DNA of 64,000 bases from contig NZ_CP080443.1 of assembly GCF_019613955.1 (NCBI RefSeq), positions 2,155,001-2,219,000 on the forward strand, read 5' to 3'. The position numbers and the translations under genes are program-made. This document shows, one piece after another, positions 35,839 to 45,767 of this stretch; positions within the stretch are counted from its first letter, which is position 1, and each line of letters begins with the position of its first letter. Origin of the DNA: Chryseobacterium sp. LJ668 (GTDB taxonomy: Bacteria > Bacteroidota > Bacteroidia > Flavobacteriales > Weeksellaceae). The notes beneath the pieces are model-generated. The model did no database searches. It had not been told where the DNA came from and worked only from the letters and a program-made list of their open reading frames with translations.

Positions 35839-36244
35839 ATTATCGGTATTTGATTGTTCGATAATTGATTTAGGTAAAATCAATTTTGAGGAAGGAAACC
35901 TGACGGTTGTAGAAAACAATTCGGGCTTTCCTTTCAGCGTTAAAAGAGTATTTTATCTATATGATATAGCCGGTGGCGAAAGTCGTGGGGCACATGCACA
36001 CAAAGAATGTCATCAATTTCTTATTGCTGCAAGTGGTAGTTATGAAGTTAGTTTAGATGATGGTCAGTACAAAAGACAGGTATTTCTTAACAGACCCAAT
36101 ATAGGCCTGCATATACCTCCTGGAGTCTGGGCTTCAGAAATAAATTTTTCTTCCGGAGCGATCTGCCTGGTTTTGGCATCGCACACTTATAATGAAAATG
36201 ATTATATCAGAGATTACAGTAATTTTTTAGAATTTGTAAAATAA
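35831..36244 (+). CDS. fdtA: FdtA-like dTDP-4-oxo-6-deoxyglucose 3,4-ketoisomerase
   Basis: A 137-residue cupin with a full FdtA motif, GGESRGAHAHKECHQFLIA, with His55 and His57, then GSYEVSLDDG, IGLHIPPGVWASE and YNENDYIRDYSNFLEF. It would isomerise dTDP-4-keto-6-deoxyglucose to the 3-keto sugar used by the FdtB/QdtB aminotransferase at 38864. FdtA (galacto) and QdtA (gluco) products cannot be told apart by eye. Its stop is directly followed by the KASIII start. Confidence 0.9.
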   Translation: MDKLSVFDCSIIDLGKINFEEGNLTVVENNSGFPFSVKRVFYLYDIAGGESRGAHAHKECHQFLIAASGSYEVSLDDGQYKRQVFLNRPNIGLHIPPGVWASEINFSSGAICLVLASHTYNENDYIRDYSNFLEFVK

Positions 36245-37237
36245 ATGAAGCAGCTAGTAAGAAACGTTAAGATTATAGGAACAGGTTCTTTTGTTCCGGA
36301 AACAATATATACCAACGAGTATTTAGAAACTATCCTGCCAACAAGTGCAGAGTGGATTTTTGAAAATTTAGGAATTAAAGAAAGAAGAATCGCTAGCGAT
36401 GCCGAAGCTACAAGTGATCTGGCCTGGAAAGCTGGTGAAAGAGCAATCAGCAACGCTGGGCTTACAAAAGATGATATAGATTTAATTATTGTTGCAACAG
36501 CAACTCCCGATCGCTTAGCACCTTCTACCGCATGTATCGTTCAAGACAAGCTGCAGGCTTATAATGCTGCAGCATTTGATATATCTGCTGTTTGCAGCGG
36601 ATTTTTATTTGGTATGTCTGTAGCATCGCAATATGTTGCAAGTGGAGTGTATGACAATGTACTTATTATCGGTGCCGATACATTCTCAAAAATTACAGAT
36701 TGGTCAAGAAGAGATGCAGTGTTTTTTGGTGATGGAGCTGGTGCTGCAGTAATTTCACATTGTGAGGATGATGGCGGTTTTCTTGCTTACCGTCTTTACT
36801 CTGACGGTAGAGGAAAAGAAAATTTCACAATTCCGGGTGGCGGGTCTGAGTTTCCTGCAAATTCAAAGACCATAGAAGAAAAAAAGCACTTCTTTCAAAT
36901 GAATGGTAGTGCAGTCTACGAAACAGCAACAAAAGTACTTCCAAAAGCAATAATGCAGGTTCTGGAAGATACCGGCTTGTCAATTGACGATGTAGATTTA
37001 ATGGTCCCTCATCAACCTAGCATTAAAATATTACAAAAGACCGCTGAAATTATCGGACTGCCTTTTGAAAAAGTGATGACCAATATGGATAAGTATGCCA
37101 ACACTTCAGGAGGTACATTGCCTATCTTACTGGATGAATTGCATAGAGCAGGAAAAATAAAAAAAGGAAATATTATTCTTTTTGTTGCAGTAGGAAGTGG
37201 ATGGACATATGGAGCATCTATCATTAGATGGATGTAG
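36245..37237 (+). CDS. 3-oxoacyl-ACP synthase III (FabH-like)
   Basis: A 330-residue ketoacyl synthase III with an intact catalytic triad: Cys117 (SAVCSGF), His256 (VPHQPS) and Asn286 (YANTSGG). The C-terminus GSGWTYGASIIRW is typical. FabH normally starts fatty-acid synthesis from acyl-CoA and malonyl-ACP, but this gene is sandwiched between a sugar ketoisomerase and an SDR in a run of overlapping amino-sugar genes. That suggests it makes a short acyl chain for N-acylation of the sugar, which is inference. The KASIII start immediately follows the stop of the cupin gene. Confidence 0.92.
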   Translation: MKQLVRNVKIIGTGSFVPETIYTNEYLETILPTSAEWIFENLGIKERRIASDAEATSDLAWKAGERAISNAGLTKDDIDLIIVATATPDRLAPSTACIVQDKLQAYNAAAFDISAVCSGFLFGMSVASQYVASGVYDNVLIIGADTFSKITDWSRRDAVFFGDGAGAAVISHCEDDGGFLAYRLYSDGRGKENFTIPGGGSEFPANSKTIEEKKHFFQMNGSAVYETATKVLPKAIMQVLEDTGLSIDDVDLMVPHQPSIKILQKTAEIIGLPFEKVMTNMDKYANTSGGTLPILLDELHRAGKIKKGNIILFVAVGSGWTYGASIIRWM

Positions 37238-37260
37238 ATTAAGTAATAAATAAAAAGATT

Positions 37261-37935
37261 ATGATTTTAGTAATTGGAGCTTCAAAAGGAATAGGTAATT
37301 TTCTATATGAGAAATACAAATCTCTGGATTATAAAGTTTTAGGTACTTATAACAGTACCGCTTCCTCAACTAACGAACTTTCAAAGATTGACGTTACAGA
37401 TTATACACAAGTTTCAGAGTGGGTTGAAAAAAATATAGAATCTCTTGAAAATGTGACGCTTATAAATTGCGCAGGCATAACTTACAATTCTTTTGCCCAC
37501 AAATCAGATCCTGAAGCCTGGAAAAAAGTTATTGATGTTAATCTTGTAGGTACTTTTAATTGTATCAGAGCTGTACTGCCCATTATGCGCGCTCAAAAAT
37601 TTGGAAGAATCATCAATTTTTCTTCTGTAGTTGCAACTAAAGGCACACCGGGAATCAGCGCATATGCTGCATCTAAATCTGCATTATGGGGAATGTCAAA
37701 ATCTTTAGCACAAGAAAATGCAGGGCTCAATATCACGATCAATAATATAAATTTGGGCTACAGTGAGTTGGGCATGATCAATCAAGTGCCACAAGAATTT
37801 CTTGAAGCCCTTGTAAAACAGATACCTGCGAAAAAATTATGCGAGCCTATCGATATATTCAGAACCGTTGATTATCTTATTAACTGTGAATATATAAACG
37901 GCTCATCAGTTGATTTAAACGGAGCATTGATATGA
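37261..37935 (+). CDS. Short-chain dehydrogenase/reductase (FabG-like)
   Basis: A 224-residue classical SDR. Cofactor motif GASKGIG (6-12), NCAGIT (the NNAG-equivalent), catalytic Ser in NFSSVVATKG and the YAASK catalytic pair. It ends VDLNGALI, similar to FabG proteins. Next to KASIII it could reduce a 3-ketoacyl group to 3-hydroxyacyl, although a sugar-keto reduction cannot be excluded. It overlaps the next gene by four bases. Confidence 0.9.
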   Translation: MILVIGASKGIGNFLYEKYKSLDYKVLGTYNSTASSTNELSKIDVTDYTQVSEWVEKNIESLENVTLINCAGITYNSFAHKSDPEAWKKVIDVNLVGTFNCIRAVLPIMRAQKFGRIINFSSVVATKGTPGISAYAASKSALWGMSKSLAQENAGLNITINNINLGYSELGMINQVPQEFLEALVKQIPAKKLCEPIDIFRTVDYLINCEYINGSSVDLNGALI

Positions 37936-38867
37936 ATACAGCATCAGTTGAAAACCAAATAGAATTCAGAAAAAACGAATTGATGCATTATGCACCGACA
38001 AGTTTTTTCAGAAATAGTGCTGAGAAATCATTTGAATATTTTGTTAAAAATGATATCCTTTCTCAGATTGGAGCGAATGATAAAATTTACAGTAAAAAAA
38101 TCGGTGATTCTATTTATAATTTCTTTTACGAATTTTTAAAATGGGATAGTGATTTTTTTAAAATGCCTACTTATAAACTGAATTATATTCTGTTTGAAGA
38201 AAGTAATTATTCCAACTTACTTGAGGCAATATCAGCTTTTAAAGAAGATGTTGTCAAAGACAATTATATCTTTATTGAAATTCCTTCTGAAGATATTTTT
38301 GTTATTCAGGCATTAAATGAGAGCATGTTTCGGATGGTAGAAACAAGGATGACCTATTATCTTGATCTGAACTCTTTTGAAAATGAAAGATATCCTGTAA
38401 GACAAGCAGTCGAATCAGATATTCCTAATCTTAAAAAAGTGTCTTCAGAAATGGTAAATCCATTTGATAGATTTCATGCGGATATATCATACGATTCTGT
38501 GATTGCAGACAGTTTTCTTGGAGTATTTGCAGAAGAATCCGTTAAGGGATTTGCAGATTTTGTAATGGTTCCTGATGAAAACGGAGTTGCCGCAGATTCA
38601 TTTTTAACAGTAAAATACAATAAAAGCTGGTGGGATGAGATTGAGACTAAAGTTTCAAAAATGGTTCTAAGTGCTGTATCGTCTAAAACAAACAAAGGAT
38701 GGTACGTAAAATTGATCTCTGAGATGGCATATCATTTAAGAGAACAGGGAGCAGAATTTGCATTGATGCACCCTGCTTCCACCAATAAAGCAGTGATTCA
38801 TTCTTACGAGAAATTAGGATGCAAATTGGGTAAAGTTTCACATATTTTAACTTATATCAAGAGATGA
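37932..38867 (+). CDS. GNAT-family N-acyltransferase (WecD-like)
   Basis: A 311-residue protein. A WecD-like N-terminal part has the hallmark [15 protein letters not shown] (about 62-76). The C-terminal GNAT domain (about 155-305) has [24 protein letters not shown] and [20 protein letters not shown]. WecD uses acetyl-CoA on a 4-amino-6-deoxysugar. Here the neighbours are a 3-amino-sugar aminotransferase and a KASIII/SDR pair, so a longer acyl donor is possible. The gene is longer than WecD and overlaps its neighbours at both ends by four bases. Confidence 0.83.
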   Translation: MNTASVENQIEFRKNELMHYAPTSFFRNSAEKSFEYFVKNDILSQIGANDKIYSKKIGDSIYNFFYEFLKWDSDFFKMPTYKLNYILFEESNYSNLLEAISAFKEDVVKDNYIFIEIPSEDIFVIQALNESMFRMVETRMTYYLDLNSFENERYPVRQAVESDIPNLKKVSSEMVNPFDRFHADISYDSVIADSFLGVFAEESVKGFADFVMVPDENGVAADSFLTVKYNKSWWDEIETKVSKMVLSAVSSKTNKGWYVKLISEMAYHLREQGAEFALMHPASTNKAVIHSYEKLGCKLGKVSHILTYIKR

Positions 38868-39970
38868 TTAAATTTTTAGATCTACAGAAAATAAACCTTG
38901 CTTATCAGCAGGAAATTGAAGAAAGAATTCTTACAACTTTTCGTTCAGGATGGTATTTGTTGGGCAATGAAGTGAAAAATTTTGAAGAAAATCTAGTGAA
39001 ATATATTGGAGCAAAACATGCAATTGGTGTAGCCAATGGTTTGGATGCCCTGAGATTGATTCTTCGTGCGTATATTGAATTGGGAATTATGCAGAAAGGG
39101 GATGAGGTGATCGTACCTGCTAATACTTATATCGCATCGGTTTTGGCCATATCAGACAATGGGTTGGTACCGGTTTTAGTAGAACCAGATCAGAAAAATT
39201 TCAATATTGATATTTCGAAAATCGAAGAGAAAATCACTTCCCGGACAAAAGCCATCATGATTGTGCATTTATATGGTCAGGTTGTTTATTCAGAAGAGCT
39301 TAAAAACTTAGCAGAAAAGCATAAGCTTAAAATTATAGAAGACAACGCACAGGCAATCGGCGGAGAATGGGAAGGCATAAAGGCCGGAAATTTGGGAGAT
39401 GCTGCAGGTTTCAGTTTTTATCCCGGGAAAAACTTGGGAGCTTTAGGTGATGCAGGAGCCATTACTACAAATGACGATGATTTAGCAAAAGCAATGCGTG
39501 CATTGGCCAATTATGGTTCAAATCAAAAATATATCAACATTTATCAGGGGTTAAATTCTAGACTTGATGAGATACAGGCGGCAGTTTTAGATGTTAAGCT
39601 TAAATATATTGATACAGAAAATACCAGAAGACGCGAAATTGCAGAAAAATATATTTCAAAGATAAAAAATCCGAACATTATTCTTCCTCAATTACCGATA
39701 AACGGAAATGAGCACGTTTGGCATTTATTTGTGATCAGAATTCAAGACAGAGAAAAGCTTCAAAATTACCTTGCCGAAAATGGTGTTCAGACATTGATTC
39801 ATTATCCGATTCCTCCGCATAAGCAAGAGGCGTATCAAGAAATGAATGATCTGATATTCCCGATTACAGAGAAGATTCACAATGAGGTGCTGAGTTTACC
39901 CATAAGCCCGGTGATGACTGATGAGGATGTGGAGATGGTAATTGGTTTTATTAATAATTATAATGAGTAA
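38864..39970 (+). CDS. fdtB: DegT/DnrJ/EryC1 aminotransferase (FdtB/QdtB type)
   Basis: A 368-residue PLP sugar aminotransferase. Landmarks are [19 protein letters not shown] start, [39 protein letters not shown] and the PLP lysine in [14 protein letters not shown]. The sequence style fits FdtB/QdtB, which aminate dTDP-3-keto-6-deoxyhexoses, consistent with the FdtA genes at 35440-36244. It overlaps the GNAT gene by four bases and wzx by eight. Confidence 0.93.
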   Translation: MIKFLDLQKINLAYQQEIEERILTTFRSGWYLLGNEVKNFEENLVKYIGAKHAIGVANGLDALRLILRAYIELGIMQKGDEVIVPANTYIASVLAISDNGLVPVLVEPDQKNFNIDISKIEEKITSRTKAIMIVHLYGQVVYSEELKNLAEKHKLKIIEDNAQAIGGEWEGIKAGNLGDAAGFSFYPGKNLGALGDAGAITTNDDDLAKAMRALANYGSNQKYINIYQGLNSRLDEIQAAVLDVKLKYIDTENTRRREIAEKYISKIKNPNIILPQLPINGNEHVWHLFVIRIQDREKLQNYLAENGVQTLIHYPIPPHKQEAYQEMNDLIFPITEKIHNEVLSLPISPVMTDEDVEMVIGFINNYNE

Positions 39971-41438
39971 ATCAACCGGTTATAGAACTGCTTTAAAATC
40001 AACAAGCATATTTGGTGGCGTACAGGTTATCAGGATAGTTATCAATTTGGTTAGATTTAAGCTTGTTGCAATTCTTTTGGGGCCATTTGGTTTTGGAATT
40101 ATAAGCATGTATAATACGATAATAACTTTTGTACAGTCACTTTCAAGCTTAGGATTGGCTAATAGTGCTGTACGCGACATTTCCGTAATCGGTTCAGAAA
40201 AGCCAGATAAAAGAAATTTAGTCGTTAGTGCGATATACAAATGGTTTGTAGCGACAGGCGTAATTGGAATGGTAGTTATGATAGGGCTATCTTCAATTAT
40301 ATGTAAAATATCTTTTGATAATTATGAGTATACAGTTCCTATTATGTTACTTTCTGTTTGTGTTTTATTTCAAACGATAAATAATGGCGATCTTGCCGTT
40401 ATACAGGGGTTCAGAGATTTGAAATCCTTGGCAAAAGTAAATATTGCAGGTTCTTTGATAGGGCTCATTGTATCAATTCCTTTTTTTTATTTTTTTGCTG
40501 AAAAAGGGATCATCCCATCATTAATATTATCATCATTAGTGATGGTAATCTTTTCAAATTTTTTTCTAAGAAAATTAGATTTTACTTTTGAAAAACAATC
40601 TCTGAGAGAGATTTATAAGTTAGGTAAAAGTACAGCGCGTCTGGGTATCATGTTGTCAATAAGTGCAATTGCTGTTTCTCTAGTAGAATTTATTGTAAAA
40701 GCTTTTATCACAAGATACAGTAGTACGGAGATTGTAGGTTTATATCAAGCCGGCTGGACGATTAATGCAAGTTATGTTGGTGTTGTTCTTACCGCAATGG
40801 GAACTGATTATTTTCCTCGTTTATCAGAAGCGTCGGGAAATGGTGATGAAACAAGATCAATTGTTACCGAGCAGACCGAAATAGCGTTGATTATTCTAGC
40901 ACCGATTATTTGTATAATGATAACGTTTTTGCCATTCATTATTCAAATTTTATATACCAAAGATTTTTTAAGCATTGTTCCAATGACAAGAATTATGTTG
41001 TTGGGCTCATTCTTTAAGGCATCATCCTGGGCAATAAGCTACATGTTTTTAGCAAAAGGTGATGGAAAACGATTTTTAATGAATGAGTTAGTAATAAATT
41101 TAATATCATTATTATCAATGATTATTTTATTCTACTACTTTTCATTGGAAGGTATTGGCTTGGCTTTTACTTTAAATTATTTGATATATTTCATTATGGT
41201 TTATTTGGTAGCTAAAAAGAAATATAATTTTACTTATACTGTTAGTTTTTGGAAATTGTTGGGAAAGTACAGCGCTATTGCTATGATTATCTTCACTATT
41301 TTTGAGATATTTGATTATAATTTGTACACGTATATAGCAGGATGTTTTGTGTCAGTTTTTATGATGATTGTAGTATATCATGATCTGAATAGTAGAATGA
41401 ATATATCATCGATCATACAAAAAATTCTAAAGAAATAG
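39963..41438 (+). CDS. wzx: Lipid-linked repeat-unit flippase (Wzx-like)
   Basis: A 491-residue polytopic protein with about 12 predicted membrane segments and the O-antigen translocase N-terminus ([20 protein letters not shown]). It would flip undecaprenyl-PP-linked repeat units across the inner membrane. A TTG at 39942 opens the frame, but ATG 39963 (MSKSTGYRT) is preferred; it overlaps the aminotransferase stop by eight bases. Confidence 0.92.
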   Translation: MSKSTGYRTALKSTSIFGGVQVIRIVINLVRFKLVAILLGPFGFGIISMYNTIITFVQSLSSLGLANSAVRDISVIGSEKPDKRNLVVSAIYKWFVATGVIGMVVMIGLSSIICKISFDNYEYTVPIMLLSVCVLFQTINNGDLAVIQGFRDLKSLAKVNIAGSLIGLIVSIPFFYFFAEKGIIPSLILSSLVMVIFSNFFLRKLDFTFEKQSLREIYKLGKSTARLGIMLSISAIAVSLVEFIVKAFITRYSSTEIVGLYQAGWTINASYVGVVLTAMGTDYFPRLSEASGNGDETRSIVTEQTEIALIILAPIICIMITFLPFIIQILYTKDFLSIVPMTRIMLLGSFFKASSWAISYMFLAKGDGKRFLMNELVINLISLLSMIILFYYFSLEGIGLAFTLNYLIYFIMVYLVAKKKYNFTYTVSFWKLLGKYSAIAMIIFTIFEIFDYNLYTYIAGCFVSVFMMIVVYHDLNSRMNISSIIQKILKK

Positions 41439-41440
41439 GG

Positions 41441-42718
41441 ATGTTTAGAAAAGACATAAAATCTTATTGTATAATGACACAAAGTATTGGAGATCTAGGC
41501 GGATCTCAGCTTTATACGGTAAGAAGAATTAAACATCTATTAAAAAGGAATATAAAAGTTTGTGTTGTCGCAGGTTCTAACGATAATTTTACATTACAAA
41601 AAGAGTTTGAAGGAATTGATATACTTATTGTACCGGAAATAAATTTTCTGCCATCGATGTTTACAAAAGCAAGATGGAAGTCAGTTGTTCAAAAAATTGT
41701 TAGTTTTTTGCAAGTAAACAGATATGATGTCATAGAATCGCATTCTATATCTACAGGTGTTTATGCTGAATTGGTTTCTAAACAGACAAAGAGTAAAAAT
41801 ATTATCTACTTACTAAATGAGGATAAAGTTAAAAATGAAGATGGAATAAATTTTAATAATTTTTTTAATTTTAAACTAAAGAGAAATGAATTGTTTGGCG
41901 TTTCAAGCAAATCATTAGAAATTATCTTAAACAGAAGCTTATCAGAAAAAGAAAATAATTTTATCAATATACCTTTTGATCTTGAGGAAATTTCCGGCAA
42001 TGAGAGTTTATCTATTATTGATGAAGTAACAGGTAATGATGCAGATTTAAAAATACTTTCCATAGCAAGATTAGACAAAACATATTTGGTCAATCTCATA
42101 GAAGAAATTATTGAGTTGGCAAAAGAACGCTACGATTTAGAATTTTTGCTTGTAATAATCGGAAACAGTAGTGATGCGAGAATACTGGAAAGTTTAAAAT
42201 CCAGAGATCCTAATCTGAAAAATTTAGCAATTTTTTTCCCGGGTTATGTTCATCCGATACCGTCAATATTGTTTAAGAAAGTAGATATCTTTATAGGGCA
42301 GGGCACTGCAAGTGTTAATAGTATTTCACAAAGATGTGCTACAGCGATTATTGATCCGCGGGATAATAAATCACCGGGGTTTTTAGGGGTAGATACAAAT
42401 AATTTTGGGTACCCTGAGAAAGATGTGCCCAATAGAAGTATTAAGGAGATATTACAACAAGTAATACTTGACAGAAATATCATTTCTATAGCCCAGGAAT
42501 TTGGCGAAAAATTATTTTACAGTTCTTATCTTTCATCCAGCGTCATGAAAGATTTTGATGATAAAATTATAAAGTCTGATATGGAAATAAAATATTGGGA
42601 TTTCATATTTATCAAAAGCAAAAGAAGAATAATCGAATTTTTATTAATATATATATTCGGGATAAAATCATTTGAAATTATTTTTAATAAAATCGTAAAA
42701 TGGAAAAGTATTAAATAA
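41441..42718 (+). CDS. Glycosyltransferase (GT-B fold, GT4-like)
   Basis: A 425-residue protein with a GT-B layout. The N-terminal domain includes QSIGDLGGSQLYTVRRIKHLL and VIESHSISTGVYAELV; the C-terminal donor domain includes LKILSIARLDKTY, LLVIIGNSSDARILESL and FFPGYVHPIPSILFKKVDIFIGQG. The usual terminal acidic ExxE motif is not clear. It has an extended basic C-terminus (KSKRRIIEFL), perhaps membrane-associated. Its linkage specificity is unknown. Confidence 0.82.
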   Translation: MFRKDIKSYCIMTQSIGDLGGSQLYTVRRIKHLLKRNIKVCVVAGSNDNFTLQKEFEGIDILIVPEINFLPSMFTKARWKSVVQKIVSFLQVNRYDVIESHSISTGVYAELVSKQTKSKNIIYLLNEDKVKNEDGINFNNFFNFKLKRNELFGVSSKSLEIILNRSLSEKENNFINIPFDLEEISGNESLSIIDEVTGNDADLKILSIARLDKTYLVNLIEEIIELAKERYDLEFLLVIIGNSSDARILESLKSRDPNLKNLAIFFPGYVHPIPSILFKKVDIFIGQGTASVNSISQRCATAIIDPRDNKSPGFLGVDTNNFGYPEKDVPNRSIKEILQQVILDRNIISIAQEFGEKLFYSSYLSSSVMKDFDDKIIKSDMEIKYWDFIFIKSKRRIIEFLLIYIFGIKSFEIIFNKIVKWKSIK

Positions 42719-43926
42719 TGAAGTTCTCAAAATTTATATCTTTTTGTTCCAGTCTCAATCTTATTCTTACGATTGCGGGTTATTCGTTTATTACTACTTT
42801 TTTTCTACCGCTGAAAATTGTTTCGGCAAGTATGACGCAGATGGTAACGATTCCTTACAGAATTTTTGTGCTGGTACTTTCGTTAATCATTATTTTTTCA
42901 TTAATAAATAGAAAATTGAATCTTAATAATTGGGTCAAGGTTTTAATTTTCTTTTGGATTCTTTATATTGCTAGAATTGTTTTTGATTTAAGTTTCAGAT
43001 TTGATGATTATTTTACCAGAGAATCCAAATTTCTTTATTACTCTTATGTTTTCTTTATTTCATTTATGCCTTTTCTTTCTATAGTACTGAGCTATAAGTA
43101 CATAGATTTCAACAAAGTTTTGAAATTCAGTGTGATATTTTTAGTGATAAGTATGATTGCATCACTTTTTGATACTTCCATGTTAGATGAAAATAGTCGT
43201 TTGACGGGGAATGTTGGTTTAAATCCTATCTCATATGGAGAAGTAGGTGCGAAATCAATTATTCTTGGAGGTTTTTTATTTGTAAGAAGTCGGAAACTAT
43301 TTATGAAAATAATAGTTATTGCAGTTATTTTGTTAGGCTTTGCTACATTAGGAAGAGCGGCTAGTAGAGGTCCTCTCTTAAGTTTATTTATCGTTACCTT
43401 TTTTTACTTTATCGCAGCCCGGAAAAATCCTGTTGTAGCGATTTTAACATTCCTGTTCTCTTGTGTTTTTATTATAGTTTTTCAGCAATACATTATAGAT
43501 CTTCTCGGTTTTCTCTCTCCAACTTTAAAATTGAGGGTAGAAGCTTCTCTGTATGAAAATGATTCCTCCGATAGAGGCGAACTTTTTATTGGTGGTATCA
43601 ATCAGTTTTTAGATCATCCACTCTTTGGAAATTATTTTGTCTTATATCCCGAAAGTGGAAAAGGAATTAATACTCACAATATGATTATTGATGTATTTAT
43701 GTCTTTAGGAATGATAGGCGGACTGCTGCTCATTGTATTAATGATTAAAGGAATTGCTAGTTCTTATAAAATAATTAAGATGCGCAGCTCAATCAATTGG
43801 ATAGCATGCCTTTTTGTGTTCAGTGTTATCTCTTCAATGGTTTCAACATCTTTTTATATGGATCCATTTTTTTCTGTTATGTTGTTTTTAACAATTGCTG
43901 CAACGAGTAAATTAAATTTGAATTAA
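42718..43926 (+). CDS. wzy: Polysaccharide polymerase (Wzy-like)
   Basis: A 402-residue integral membrane protein with about ten hydrophobic segments and one larger loop (about residues 265-325) containing ENDSSDRGELFIGGINQFLDHPLFGNYF and THNMIIDVFMSLGMIGG. This matches the O-antigen ligase/polymerase pattern. It overlaps the preceding gene by one base. Wzy activity is inferred from topology and context, since Wzy proteins share little sequence. Confidence 0.85.
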   Translation: MKFSKFISFCSSLNLILTIAGYSFITTFFLPLKIVSASMTQMVTIPYRIFVLVLSLIIIFSLINRKLNLNNWVKVLIFFWILYIARIVFDLSFRFDDYFTRESKFLYYSYVFFISFMPFLSIVLSYKYIDFNKVLKFSVIFLVISMIASLFDTSMLDENSRLTGNVGLNPISYGEVGAKSIILGGFLFVRSRKLFMKIIVIAVILLGFATLGRAASRGPLLSLFIVTFFYFIAARKNPVVAILTFLFSCVFIIVFQQYIIDLLGFLSPTLKLRVEASLYENDSSDRGELFIGGINQFLDHPLFGNYFVLYPESGKGINTHNMIIDVFMSLGMIGGLLLIVLMIKGIASSYKIIKMRSSINWIACLFVFSVISSMVSTSFYMDPFFSVMLFLTIAATSKLNLN

Positions 43927-43931
43927 TTATT

Positions 43932-45761
43932 ATGTGTGGAATATTTGGCGTTTATAATTTTGACCGACAAAAAGTATCAAGAGATAGATCTCTGGCTGCT
44001 GTAAAAAAAATTAATCATCGAGGTCCCGATTTTCAAAAAGTTGTCTTCTATAACGACGAAGCTATTGCTCTGGGACATGCAAGACTTTCCATAATAGATT
44101 TGTCAGACGTGGCAAATCAGCCTATGGAAACAGATAAATACAGTGTTGTATTTAATGGTGAAATCTACAATTATATTGAAATTCGTGAAGAATTAAAAAC
44201 TGCGGGTTACAGCTTCACTACAAACAGTGATACAGAGGTTCTCATACATGCTTATGATTATTGGAAAGATAAATGTGTTGAAAAATTTAATGGTATGTGG
44301 GCTTTTACCATTCTTTGTAAAAAAACAGGAAATTTATTTTGTTCCAGAGACCGTTTTGGAGTAAAACCATTTAATTATTATTACGACAAAAAGAAACTGA
44401 TTTTTTGCTCCGAAATTAAATCTATTCTAGAATACGATCCTGCTCTCAAAGTACCAAATTATAATTCTATCGGCTTATTCTGCAGAGAAGGAATTTGCGG
44501 TGAGATTGAAGAGACTTGGTTCGAAGGTATTAAAAGATTGATGCCGGGACACAATATGTATATCGTTGATGGTGATGTTAAAATAAAAAAATACTATGAT
44601 TTTCCTACAGATACCATAGACATTTCTTTTAATGATGCAAAGATTAAATTCAAAGAAATATTTGACGACGCCGTGAAGCTTAGAATGCGAAGTGATGTTC
44701 CTGTGGGAACAACTTTATCCGGTGGTTTAGATTCGTCAAGTATTGTCTCAAGCGTACGTACTTTTTTCAAAGGAGAACATGATACTTTTACTGCACATTT
44801 TCCAGATTTTAAAGATGATGAATATGCAAATGCAAAAAAAACGAATGAAGCATTAGATTTAACTGGAAATCCAATAATAATTAAATATGGCGAAAATTAC
44901 CTCGAGGTTTTAGAAGAGATCATTTATCATCTAGAATCTGGTCACCTTTCACCATCTATTTTTCCACTGTGGAGAGTATACGAGCAATCCACAAAAAAAG
45001 TTACGGTATTACTGGAAGGGCAGGGAGCTGATGAATTGCTGGGAGGATATATTGCTAGTTTCGGAGGATCATTTTTAAAAGAGCAATTAGGAAAAGGAAA
45101 TATTAAAAATTTCTTAAAGCAATTTTCACTTCTAAATAAAAATTACAATATAAAAAGTATTGCAACACTTTACTTAAGAGCCAATCTGCCAATTGCGGTT
45201 CGAACATTCATAAGGAGAAATGTTCTAAAGTATGAAAACATTTTTGATGGTCATATTAAGACGGTTTCTTATCCCGAAAAAACAAAAAACTCATCAAATT
45301 CACCTTTAAAAAATCAATTGCAAGAATCACATCAGACAACTTTGGTGAATCTTCTACATTATGGTGATGCTTTATCTATGGCATTCGGATTAGAATCCAG
45401 ATTACCATTTATGGATTACAGACTTGTTAATTTCTGTTATACATTACCTGCAGAGTATTTAATTAATGATGGCAAAGGAAAATATATTCTTCGTGAAGCA
45501 ATGAAGGATGATCTGCCTAAACATATTTATGAAGATGCAAAAAAACTGGGCTTTCCATCACCAGTTGATAAATTTTTTAGAGAAAATAAAGAATTATTAA
45601 AAAGCATCTTGCTAAGTGAAAAATCGAAGGCACGTAATATTTTTAATAGTACTGAATTAGAGTATTTTATTAATAATAGGATGGATAAGAATAGCGGTGA
45701 AAGGGTTATTTTCAGAGCTGTTTGTGTTGAATTGTGGTTTAAAACTTTTATTGATAAATAA
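43932..45761 (+). CDS. asnB: Asparagine synthase-like glutamine amidotransferase
   Basis: A 609-residue AsnB-type protein. The N-terminal glutaminase starts with catalytic Cys2 (MCGIFGVYN) and includes NHRGPDFQ and FNGEIYN. The synthetase domain has the PP-loop SGGLDSSSIVSS and EGQGADELLGGY. In capsule clusters AsnB homologues such as WbpS amidate uronic acids to uronamides. With two uronic-acid pathways here, that role is likely, but a general AsnB function cannot be excluded. Confidence 0.9.
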   Translation: MCGIFGVYNFDRQKVSRDRSLAAVKKINHRGPDFQKVVFYNDEAIALGHARLSIIDLSDVANQPMETDKYSVVFNGEIYNYIEIREELKTAGYSFTTNSDTEVLIHAYDYWKDKCVEKFNGMWAFTILCKKTGNLFCSRDRFGVKPFNYYYDKKKLIFCSEIKSILEYDPALKVPNYNSIGLFCREGICGEIEETWFEGIKRLMPGHNMYIVDGDVKIKKYYDFPTDTIDISFNDAKIKFKEIFDDAVKLRMRSDVPVGTTLSGGLDSSSIVSSVRTFFKGEHDTFTAHFPDFKDDEYANAKKTNEALDLTGNPIIIKYGENYLEVLEEIIYHLESGHLSPSIFPLWRVYEQSTKKVTVLLEGQGADELLGGYIASFGGSFLKEQLGKGNIKNFLKQFSLLNKNYNIKSIATLYLRANLPIAVRTFIRRNVLKYENIFDGHIKTVSYPEKTKNSSNSPLKNQLQESHQTTLVNLLHYGDALSMAFGLESRLPFMDYRLVNFCYTLPAEYLINDGKGKYILREAMKDDLPKHIYEDAKKLGFPSPVDKFFRENKELLKSILLSEKSKARNIFNSTELEYFINNRMDKNSGERVIFRAVCVELWFKTFIDK

Positions 45762-45767
45762 TTGGCG

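Noticed and set aside
36214..36453. Antisense frames through the capsule cluster (for example 36214-36453, 41806-42099)
   Set aside because: They are shadows of clear plus-strand genes.
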